Origin: Myxococcales bacterium | GTDB lineage: Bacteria; Myxococcota_A; Polyangia; Nannocystales; Nannocystaceae | Length of the DNA stretch: 8,708 nucleotides | Assembly (NCBI GenBank): GCA_020431135.1 | Contig: JAGQIT010000078.1 | Coordinates: forward strand, 1 to 8,708 | Direction: 5' to 3' | Part shown: positions 1 through 5,622 of the stretch, in pieces | Layout of the letters: every line of letters begins with the position of its first letter | Position numbering within the stretch: the stretch's first letter is position 1 | Position numbers and translations under genes: made by a program | Notes under the pieces: model-generated | What the model was told of the DNA's origin: nothing | The model's database searches: none | The model's input: only the letters and a program-made list of their open reading frames with translations

Positions 1-2
1 CG

Positions 3-809
3 ACCTGGACGATGAACATCGTCCATCAGCTGCGCACGGGCGGCGACGGCGACTTCGCCGACGTCTACGTCGAGATCCCGTGGATCGAGTTCGTCGACGG
101 CCCGCAGACGTCCATCGCCGAGGTCGTCGCCCGCATCGACGCGCTCCCGGACGACCGCCGTCGCGGCTTCAAGACCCACTCGGCGCCGCCGCAGCTCCCC
201 TACTTCGCGCCGGGGGAGGGCCCGGACGTCAAGTACGTCGTCGTCGTCCGCAACCCGGAGGAGGCGCTCGTCTCCTTCTGTCCGTTCATCGCCAAGCACC
301 GCCAGGCGTGGTTCGACCTCTGGGGCGTGCCGCGCGAGGCGATGGTCCGCGACGACTTCGCCAGCTTCTACGCCGAGGTCATCGTCCCCAACCAGATGTA
401 CGGGATGTTCTTCGGCTTCGTCGCCGCCTGGTGGCCGCTGCGTCACCAGGAGAACGTCCTCTTCCTCCACTTCTCCGAGATGAAGCGCGATCACGAGGGG
501 TCGATCCGCAGGATCGCCGACTTCCTCGGCTTCACGCCGACGACGGAGCAGTGGCCGGCGATCCTCGAGCGCACCTCGTTCGCGTGGATGAAGGCGCACC
601 AGGAGAAGTTCGAGATGCCGGAGTGCGCCGCGGTCCAGCCGCTCGAGCCCGGGGCGATGGTCCGCAAGGGCAAGGCCGGCGCGGCCGCGGAGGACGGCAT
701 GACGCCGGCGATCGCCGCGGATCTCAGCGCTCGCGGGCGGATGATCCTCCGCGACGAGGCGGCCTTCGACTGGCTCTACAACGGCGGTCCGATCGAGGGC
801 GCGTCCTAG
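3..809 (+). CDS. Cytosolic-type sulfotransferase, 5' end missing (cut by window edge)
   Basis: This is a PAPS-dependent sulfotransferase (Sulfotransfer_1 family), which moves a sulfonate group from PAPS to a hydroxyl or amine acceptor. The frame is open to the left edge, and Thr-Trp-Thr codons precede the first ATG at 12. They match the end of the family's 5'-phosphosulfate loop (GTTW), so that ATG is internal and roughly the first 30-50 residues lie outside the window. Counting from Met12nt as residue 1, the visible family motifs are FKTHS with the likely catalytic His56, VVVVRNPEEALVS with the 3'-phosphate-binding Arg80 and Ser88, the FLHFSEMKRD segment near 152-160, and the C-terminal RKGKAG motif at 218-223. 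The Trp that usually follows this last motif is absent. No transmembrane segment is visible, so the protein is probably cytoplasmic. The family is secure. The acceptor cannot be told from the sequence. Confidence 0.88.
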   Translation, partial: TWTMNIVHQLRTGGDGDFADVYVEIPWIEFVDGPQTSIAEVVARIDALPDDRRRGFKTHSAPPQLPYFAPGEGPDVKYVVVVRNPEEALVSFCPFIAKHRQAWFDLWGVPREAMVRDDFASFYAEVIVPNQMYGMFFGFVAAWWPLRHQENVLFLHFSEMKRDHEGSIRRIADFLGFTPTTEQWPAILERTSFAWMKAHQEKFEMPECAAVQPLEPGAMVRKGKAGAAAEDGMTPAIAADLSARGRMILRDEAAFDWLYNGGPIEGAS

Positions 810-821
810 GGATCAAAGACG

Positions 822-855
822 GAGCGCCGCTGCGCTCGGTCGTGCAGCGGCGCTC
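822..855. terminator. GC-rich hairpin between convergent genes, likely bidirectional terminator
   Basis: A perfect 12-bp inverted repeat (GAGCGCCGCTGC at 822-833 and its complement at 844-855) encloses a 10-nt spacer. In RNA one G-U and one C-G pair would extend it to 14 bp with a 6-nt loop. It starts 12 nt after the sulfotransferase stop and lies 21 nt beyond the stop of the leftward iminopeptidase gene. There is no T-tract on either side, so classical intrinsic termination is uncertain. Position and stem strength make a shared transcript end plausible. Confidence 0.55.
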
Positions 856-876
856 ATGGCCGAAGGAACAGGTCGC

Positions 877-1842
877 CTAGAGGTCGGCGTAGCGCGCCGT
901 CGCCTCGCACAGCGCCCGGCTGATCCCGGGCTCGAACGCCGAGTGGCCGGCGTCGGGGACGACCACGAGGTCCGACTTCGGCAGCCCCTTGTGCAGGCGC
1001 CAGGCGTTCTCCATCGAGCAGATCACGTCGTAGCGGCCGTGGACGATCGTCGTCGGGATGTGCTGGATCGTGTGGAGGTTGGCGAAGAGCTGCTTCTCGT
1101 GCTTGAGGAAGCCGCCGTTGATGAAGTAGTGGCACTCGATGCGGGCGAAGGCGAGGGTGAACGCCGGGTCGCCGCAGTGGCGGAGGAGCTCGGGGTCGGG
1201 GAGGAGCGTCGCCACGCGGCTCTCCCACAGGCTCCAGGCCGCGGCCGCCGAGTCGCGCGCGGCCTCGTCGTCGCTGGTCAGGCGGCGGTAGTAGGCGGCG
1301 ATCAGATCGTCGCGATCGTCCTCCGGGATCTCGGCGACGAAGTCGTCCCAGGCGTCGGGGAAGAGGACGCGCGTGCCCTTGCCGTAGAACCACTCGGCCT
1401 CGCGCTTGGTGAACATGAAGATCCCGCGGAGGACGAGCTCGGTGACCCGCTCGGGGTGGGTCTCGGCGTAGGCGACCGCGAGGGTCGAGCCCCACGACCC
1501 GCCGAAGACCTGCCAGCGCTCGATCCCGAGGTACTCGCGCAGCGCCTCGATGTCGGCGACGAGGTGCCAGGTCGTGTTGTCGACGAGCGACGCGTGGGGG
1601 TCGGACTGGCCGCAGCCGCGCTGGTCGAAGAGGACGATCCGGTACTTCTCCGGATCGAAGAAGCGGCGGTGCTTGGGATCGGTGCCGCCGCCCGGGCCGC
1701 CGTGGAGGAAGACCACCGGCTTGCCCTTGGGGTTGCCCGACTCTTCGAAGTAGAGGTCGTGGAGCTCCGAGACCTGGAGGCGCCCGAAGTGGTAGGGCTC
1801 GATCTCGGGGTAGAGGGTGTCGTCGTCGCGTAGGGCGGTCAC
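877..1842 (-). CDS. pip: Proline iminopeptidase, downstream copy of a tandem pair (family S33)
   Basis: This is a 321-aa serine peptidase of the alpha/beta-hydrolase fold that removes N-terminal proline from peptides. In order, the family signatures are HGGPGGG at 47-53 (oxyanion region), DQRGCGQS at 73-80, GGSWGS at 114-119 with nucleophile Ser116, GRYD with acid Asp272, and DAGH with His300. Glu207 and Glu236 (in ARIECHYF) match the pair that binds the substrate's free amino end in characterised family members. Length is normal, and there is no signal peptide, so it should be cytoplasmic. The start is GTG at 1842; it is preceded by only a weak purine stretch, but it gives the same length as the neighbouring paralogue. 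That paralogue ends 28 nt upstream with no hairpin between, which suggests one transcript. All catalytic residues are present in both copies. Confidence 0.93.
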   Translation of the reverse strand: MTALRDDDTLYPEIEPYHFGRLQVSELHDLYFEESGNPKGKPVVFLHGGPGGGTDPKHRRFFDPEKYRIVLFDQRGCGQSDPHASLVDNTTWHLVADIEALREYLGIERWQVFGGSWGSTLAVAYAETHPERVTELVLRGIFMFTKREAEWFYGKGTRVLFPDAWDDFVAEIPEDDRDDLIAAYYRRLTSDDEAARDSAAAAWSLWESRVATLLPDPELLRHCGDPAFTLAFARIECHYFINGGFLKHEKQLFANLHTIQHIPTTIVHGRYDVICSMENAWRLHKGLPKSDLVVVPDAGHSAFEPGISRALCEATARYADL

Positions 1843-1870
1843 TGCGTGGTCTTTCGGGCAGGTCGGCGGC

Positions 1871-2836
1871 TCAGAGGACGTCGGCGAAGCGGTCGGTCGC
1901 CTTGACGAGCTCGTGGATGATCCCGGGCTCGAACGCCGAGTGGCCGGCGTCGTCGACGATCCGGAGCTCGGCCTCAGGCCAGGCCTTGTGGAGATCCCAG
2001 GCGGTCTGGACCGGACAGACGACGTCGTAGCGGCCCTGGACGATCACCGCGGGGATGTGCCGCAGGTTGTCGATGTTGTCGTAGATCCACCACGGGCTCT
2101 CGAAGAAGCCCTGGTTCATGAAGTAGTGGGCCTCGATGCGCGCGAAGGCGAGGCTGAACTCGTCGTCGCCGGCGGTGCTGGCGATGTCCTCCGGGTTCGG
2201 GAAGAGGTGGCTCGTCGACAGCTCCCAGGTCGCCCAGGCGCGCGCCGCCTCCTGGCGGATCTCGGGGTCTTCGCTGGTCAGGCGGATGTAGTAGGCGGTC
2301 AGGAGGTCGGCGCGCTCGCCCATCGGGATCGGCGCGACGAACCTCTCCCAGGCCTCTGGGAAGACCGAGCTCGCGCCCTCCTGGTAGAACCACAGCACCT
2401 CCTGCGGGCGCAGGGTGAAGATCCCGCGGAGGACGAGCTGGCTGACGGCGAAGGGGTGCTTGGCCGCGTAGGTCAGGGCGAGGGTCGAGCCCCACGAGCC
2501 GCCGAAGACCTGCCAGGCGTCGACGTCGAGGTGCTCGCGCAGCGCCTCGATGTCGCTGACGAGGTCCCAGGTCGTGTTGTCCTCGAGGCAGGCGTGGGGG
2601 GTCGAGCGCCCGCAGCCGCGCTGATCGAAGAGGATGATCCGGTACTTCTCGGGGTCGAAGAAGCAGCGGTGACGCGGCGAGCAGCCGCCGCCCGGGCCGC
2701 CGTGGAGGAAGACGACCGGCTTGCCCGCGGGGTTGCCGGACTGCTCGTAGTAGATCGAGTGGAGCTTGGTGACCGGGAGATGGCCAGCGTCGTAGGGCTC
2801 GATCTCGGGGTAGAGCGTGCGGCGCGAGGGGAGCAT
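1871..2836 (-). CDS. pip: Proline iminopeptidase, upstream copy of a tandem pair (family S33)
   Basis: This is the second S33 iminopeptidase. It carries HGGPGGG at 45-51, DQRGCGRS at 71-78, GGSWGS with Ser114, GRYD with Asp271, DAGH with His299, and substrate-binding Glu205 and Glu234. By eye it matches the downstream copy in well over half of residues; the N-terminal half is closest and the lid region (about 140-260) is more divergent. The frame can also start at ATG 2887, adding 17 residues (338 aa). I prefer ATG 2836 because it gives exactly 321 aa, as in the paralogue, and puts TLYPEIEP at nearly the same distance from the start. Neither start has a clear Shine-Dalgarno sequence. It is the first gene of a likely two-gene leftward operon. 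The divergence suggests an old duplication with distinct substrate preference; that last point is inference. Confidence 0.92.
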   Translation of the reverse strand: MLPSRRTLYPEIEPYDAGHLPVTKLHSIYYEQSGNPAGKPVVFLHGGPGGGCSPRHRCFFDPEKYRIILFDQRGCGRSTPHACLEDNTTWDLVSDIEALREHLDVDAWQVFGGSWGSTLALTYAAKHPFAVSQLVLRGIFTLRPQEVLWFYQEGASSVFPEAWERFVAPIPMGERADLLTAYYIRLTSEDPEIRQEAARAWATWELSTSHLFPNPEDIASTAGDDEFSLAFARIEAHYFMNQGFFESPWWIYDNIDNLRHIPAVIVQGRYDVVCPVQTAWDLHKAWPEAELRIVDDAGHSAFEPGIIHELVKATDRFADVL

Positions 2837-2844
2837 CGGCAGGA

Positions 2845-2873
2845 GAGTGACAAAGCGCGCCCGCGAGTGTCCA
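2845..2873 (-). promoter_or_regulatory. Weak candidate promoter for the iminopeptidase pair
   Basis: On the minus strand TGGACA (2868-2873) matches the -35 consensus at five of six positions. Seventeen bases further on, TCACTC (2845-2850) sits where a -10 should be but matches poorly. A transcript from here would begin almost at ATG 2836, which would favour that start over ATG 2887. This is positional reasoning only. Confidence 0.22.
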
Positions 2874-2910
2874 GCGAGGGATCGCATGCGCGCATCTGCG
2901 CGATCCTCGC
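2874..2910. repeat. Imperfect palindrome in the divergent promoter region, possible operator
   Basis: The arms GCGAGGGATCGC (2874-2885) and GCGATCCTCGC (2900-2910) pair over 11 bp with one bulged G. The 14-nt centre holds a perfect 10-bp palindrome, ATGCGCGCAT (2886-2895). It lies just upstream of the candidate -35 of the iminopeptidase genes and about 110 nt before the lipoprotein gene. It could be an operator, but GC-rich DNA makes chance palindromes common. Confidence 0.3.
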
Positions 2911-2996
2911 GCGACCTCGGCCAGGCGCCGACGGGGCGGCGGCCGGGGGCGCGCGCGAAGGACGGAGGTCGCCCGGAACTCGGCGAAAAAGGCCGC

Positions 2997-3010
2997 TAGG
3001 CTGCTAGATT
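2997..3010 (+). promoter_or_regulatory. Candidate -10 region just before the DUF4139 lipoprotein gene
   Basis: Two overlapping TA-type hexamers, TAGGCT (2997-3002) and TAGATT (3005-3010), follow an A5 run and lie within a GCTAG direct repeat (2995-2999 and 3003-3007). The second would place the transcript start about two to three bases from ATG 3020. No convincing -35 or Shine-Dalgarno sequence is present, so a very short or absent leader is possible. Confidence 0.3.
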
Positions 3011-3019
3011 CGCCCGGAT

Positions 3020-5359
3020 ATGTTGCCGCGAAGCGCCCTCGTTCTCCTCGTCGCCGCCGGCCTTTTCGGCTGCGCCCACCGCACGCCGCTGGCGACCACC
3101 GACGGCGAGCTAGCCCTCGATCGCGTCGTCCTCTACCGCTCGGGGATCGGCTACTTCGAGCGCCGCGGCGAGGTCGACGGCGACGTCCTCCGGATCAAGG
3201 TGCGCAAGGATCAGGTCAACGACCTCCTTAAAAGCCTGACCGTCGTCGACAAGAGCTCCGGCCAGACCCTCAGCGTGTCGATGCCCCTCGATCCGCAGAG
3301 CTGGGCGAACGCCGCGATCGGCCTCCTCAAGCCCGGCCGCGGCCGCCTCGCCCAGGTCCTCGACTCGCTGCGCGGGACCGAGGTGATCCTCGGGATGAAG
3401 CGCCGGCGCGCCCGCGGCCGCATCGTCATGGTCGAGCGCGTCGTCAATGAGGCCCCCGAGCCGGTGACGACCTCCGGCGGCGTGGTGCCGATCGAGCTCG
3501 ACGAGACCGTCGACTACAAGGTCACGCTCCTCCGCGGCAGCGAGCTCGAGGTCGTCCGCCTCTCCCGCGTCCGCTCGGTGACGCTGCGTGACGGCGACCT
3601 CGCGCTCCAGCTCCACCGCAGCCTCGACGCCAGCGCCGGCGAGGGGATGTTCGAGCAGATCGAGGTGGAGCTGCGCCTCGCCGGGGCCAAGACGCACGAC
3701 CTGATGGTCTCCTACGTCGTCGCCGCGCCGGTGTGGAAGCCGACCTACCGCGTCGTCCTCCCCGACGACAGCAAGGGCAAGGCGCTCCTCCAGGCCTGGG
3801 CCGTCGTCGACAACACGAGCGGCGAGGGCTGGGACGAGGTGACCATGAGCCTGACCTCGGGGGCGCCGATCGCCTTCCGCTACGACCTCCACACGCCGCG
3901 GAACATCGAGCGCTCCGATCTCTCGGCGGCCGGGACCCGCAAGCGGGCGGCGGTCGCCCTCGGCGAGACCTCCTACGGCGCCGAGGAGGAGGAGATGTCC
4001 GAGGGCGAGGCGCTCGCCGGCTACGGCAGCGGCGGCGGCGGCGGTGGTGGCGGGGACGAGGCGATGGCCTACGACTTCGAGGACGACGCCATGGACGGCG
4101 ACCTGATGGCCGAGGAGCGGACCCGCGACCTCAAGAAGAAGCGCAAGTCGGCCGAGAAGGCCGCCGCGCGGACGAGCGCCTCGCGGTCGCCGATGCCGCC
4201 GCCGTCCCCCTCGTCCGGGTCGTTCACGACGGAGATGCAGAAGGAGCAGGGCCCGAGCCTCGACGCCGACTCGCTCCAGCGCAGCATGCAGGCCGACGCC
4301 AAGGCGCGCTCGGTCAGCGGCCTCACCCAGATCGACCTCGGCGAGCGCGTCACCGTCCCCGAGGGCTCGTCGACGATGGTCGCGCTGATCAACGAGTCGG
4401 TGGAGGCCGAGCAGACCTACCTCTTCCGCCCGGGCGGCGCCGGCATCGGCTACGAGGTCAACCCCTACCGGGTGATCCGCTTCAAGAACAACACGCCCTT
4501 CGTCCTCGAGCCGGGGCCGATCTCGATCTTCGCCGCCGGCTCGTTCGTCGGCGAGGGCCTCTCCGAGGCGGTGAGCGCCGGCTCGAGCGCGACGATCCCC
4601 TTCGCCGTCGAGCCGACGATCATGGTCTCGCGGCGCCAGGAGTACTCGGGCGCCGAGATGCGCATCGTCAAGATCGTCCGCGGCGTCCTCGAGTGCGAGA
4701 ACTTCCAGCGCACGAGCACGACCTGGTCGGTCAAGGGGAAGGCCGAGAAGGCGGGCTACAAGGTGCTGATCCGCCACCCGAAGTACGGCTCGGACTACGA
4801 GCTCGAGGAGCGGCCGAAGGGCACCGAGGACCTCGCCGGCGCCTACCTGATCCCGGTCGAGATCGCCGCCGGCAAGACCGAGGGCGAGATCACGGTCGTC
4901 GAGCAGACGCCGTCGCGCCTGACCCTGACGATCTGGGACGGCCGCGCGCCGGAGCTGATCGGCGAGCTGATGGCGACGCCGGGGCTCGATCCCAAGGCCC
5001 GCGAGGCGCTCGCGCCGATCGTCGACCTGCGCCAGCAGATCGGCCGCATCGACACCGAGCTCCAGGGCCTCAAGGCGCAGCAGCGCGAGCTCGATCAGCG
5101 GGCCAACGAGACCCGGCAAAACCTCGAGTCGATCAAGAAGGATCCGCGGGCCGGCGATCTGCGCGCGCGCCTGAGCAAGCGCCTCGACGAGTTCTCCAAG
5201 GAGGGCGATCGGATCGGCCGCCGCCTCGTCGAGCTCCAGTCGCAGCGCTTGGAGAAGAAGATCGAGCTCGAGGATCGCCTGCAAAACCTCGACCTCCGGG
5301 CGCCTGCGCCGGCGCCCAAGGACGCGGCGAAGGCCAAGGGCGCGCCGGAGAAGCGCTAG
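3020..5359 (+). CDS. Large DUF4139-type lipoprotein with C-terminal coiled coil
   Basis: This is a 779-aa predicted lipoprotein. The first 18 residues have one early Arg, a hydrophobic core and LFGC, so Cys18 would be lipidated; Phe at -2 is unusual but tolerated. Residue 19 is Ala, not an inner-membrane retention Asp. After the anchor, LALDRVVLYRSGIGYFER (31-48) resembles the start of DUF4140/DUF4139 proteins. VVAAPVWKPTYRVVL (233-247) and the following NTSGEGWDEVTMSLTSG are typical of the DUF4139 core, which resumes at about 430-650. A low-complexity, charged and Gly-rich insert (about 300-430, with Gly8 near 338-345) separates the two parts. Residues 668-765 are rich in Leu, Gln, Arg and Glu in heptad-like order and look like a coiled coil. 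The role of this family is not established. An envelope-anchored structural or binding protein is a reasonable guess. Confidence 0.85.
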   Translation: MLPRSALVLLVAAGLFGCAHRTPLATTDGELALDRVVLYRSGIGYFERRGEVDGDVLRIKVRKDQVNDLLKSLTVVDKSSGQTLSVSMPLDPQSWANAAIGLLKPGRGRLAQVLDSLRGTEVILGMKRRRARGRIVMVERVVNEAPEPVTTSGGVVPIELDETVDYKVTLLRGSELEVVRLSRVRSVTLRDGDLALQLHRSLDASAGEGMFEQIEVELRLAGAKTHDLMVSYVVAAPVWKPTYRVVLPDDSKGKALLQAWAVVDNTSGEGWDEVTMSLTSGAPIAFRYDLHTPRNIERSDLSAAGTRKRAAVALGETSYGAEEEEMSEGEALAGYGSGGGGGGGGDEAMAYDFEDDAMDGDLMAEERTRDLKKKRKSAEKAAARTSASRSPMPPPSPSSGSFTTEMQKEQGPSLDADSLQRSMQADAKARSVSGLTQIDLGERVTVPEGSSTMVALINESVEAEQTYLFRPGGAGIGYEVNPYRVIRFKNNTPFVLEPGPISIFAAGSFVGEGLSEAVSAGSSATIPFAVEPTIMVSRRQEYSGAEMRIVKIVRGVLECENFQRTSTTWSVKGKAEKAGYKVLIRHPKYGSDYELEERPKGTEDLAGAYLIPVEIAAGKTEGEITVVEQTPSRLTLTIWDGRAPELIGELMATPGLDPKAREALAPIVDLRQQIGRIDTELQGLKAQQRELDQRANETRQNLESIKKDPRAGDLRARLSKRLDEFSKEGDRIGRRLVELQSQRLEKKIELEDRLQNLDLRAPAPAPKDAAKAKGAPEKR

Positions 5360-5416
5360 CGAGGGTCTGCACGCGTCCGGCGTCGCCGCGCGCGGGTCCA
5401 CGGGGGCAGGCGCCGA

Positions 5417-5438
5417 CGCGGAGGACGTCGTCCTCGCG
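5417..5438 (+). terminator. Hairpin downstream of the lipoprotein gene
   Basis: GAGGAC (5421-5426) and GTCCTC (5430-5435) form a 6-bp stem around a 3-nt loop. It extends by CGC/GCG pairs (5417-5419 with 5436-5438) across one bulged G. It is 58 nt after the stop and has no T-tract, so termination is only a possibility. Confidence 0.33.
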
Positions 5439-5477
5439 GCCCCGCACGGTCGACGTGACCGCAGCGTGCACGCGCCG

Positions 5478-5516
5478 CGTGTAGACATCTCGGCGACAGA
5501 TGATGAGGTCTACACG
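5478..5516. repeat. 9-bp inverted repeat CGTGTAGAC...GTCTACACG, possible operator or RNA hairpin
   Basis: The two 9-bp arms (5478-5486 and 5508-5516) are perfect reverse complements and start 30 bp apart, about three helical turns. The spacer holds a second small inverted repeat, CATCT (5486-5490) with AGATG (5498-5502). The arms are notably less GC-rich than their surroundings. They lie about 50 bp upstream of the candidate -10 at 5569, a suitable place for a regulator site. A folded RNA at the end of the upstream transcript is the alternative. Confidence 0.42.
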
Positions 5517-5568
5517 GCGTGCTCCCTGGCCGCGCGCCTCTCCTCTTCTGTTCTCCGCGCGCCTCCCA

Positions 5569-5574
5569 TACCCT
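5569..5574 (+). promoter_or_regulatory. Candidate -10 (TACCCT) for the MYXO-CTERM protein gene
   Basis: TACCCT lies 48 nt before ATG 5623. The same hexamer occurs immediately before the gene at the right edge. A TTCTGT at 5546-5551 is spaced 17 bp upstream but is a poor -35. This is a pattern match only. Confidence 0.28.
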
Positions 5575-5606
5575 GGTTCTTCGGGCACCTGCGCTTGTCC
5601 GCGGGG

Positions 5607-5613
5607 TGAGGAG
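5607..5613 (+). promoter_or_regulatory. Shine-Dalgarno sequence fixing the start at 5623
   Basis: TGAGGAG ends 9 nt before ATG 5623. This is the clearest ribosome binding site in the window. It selects 5623 over the upstream in-frame ATG at 5500, and the protein from 5623 begins directly with a signal peptide. Confidence 0.7.
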
Positions 5614-5622
5614 TTGAGGGCG

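Noticed and set aside
856..3007. Plus-strand open frames of 325 and 396 aa opposite the two iminopeptidase genes
   Set aside because: Both are mirror frames. They resemble each other only because the genes opposite them are paralogues.
5354..5361. Palindrome CGCTAGCG over the lipoprotein stop codon
   Set aside because: Too short and without a loop; likely chance.
5368..5474. Direct repeat TGCACGCG at 5368-5375 and 5467-5474
   Set aside because: Eight GC-rich bases repeated in a GC-rich intergenic region can easily occur by chance, and nothing else supports function.
3110..5488. A 792-aa open frame on the minus strand across the whole lipoprotein gene
   Set aside because: It is antisense to a well-supported gene. 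Its product is a monotonous Arg/Leu/Ala/Asp/Val-rich mix with no domain, as expected from the mirror frame of a GC-rich gene.
5500..5622. Upstream in-frame start of the surface protein at ATG 5500
   Set aside because: It lies inside the inverted repeat, lacks a ribosome binding site, and would bury the signal peptide under 41 residues.
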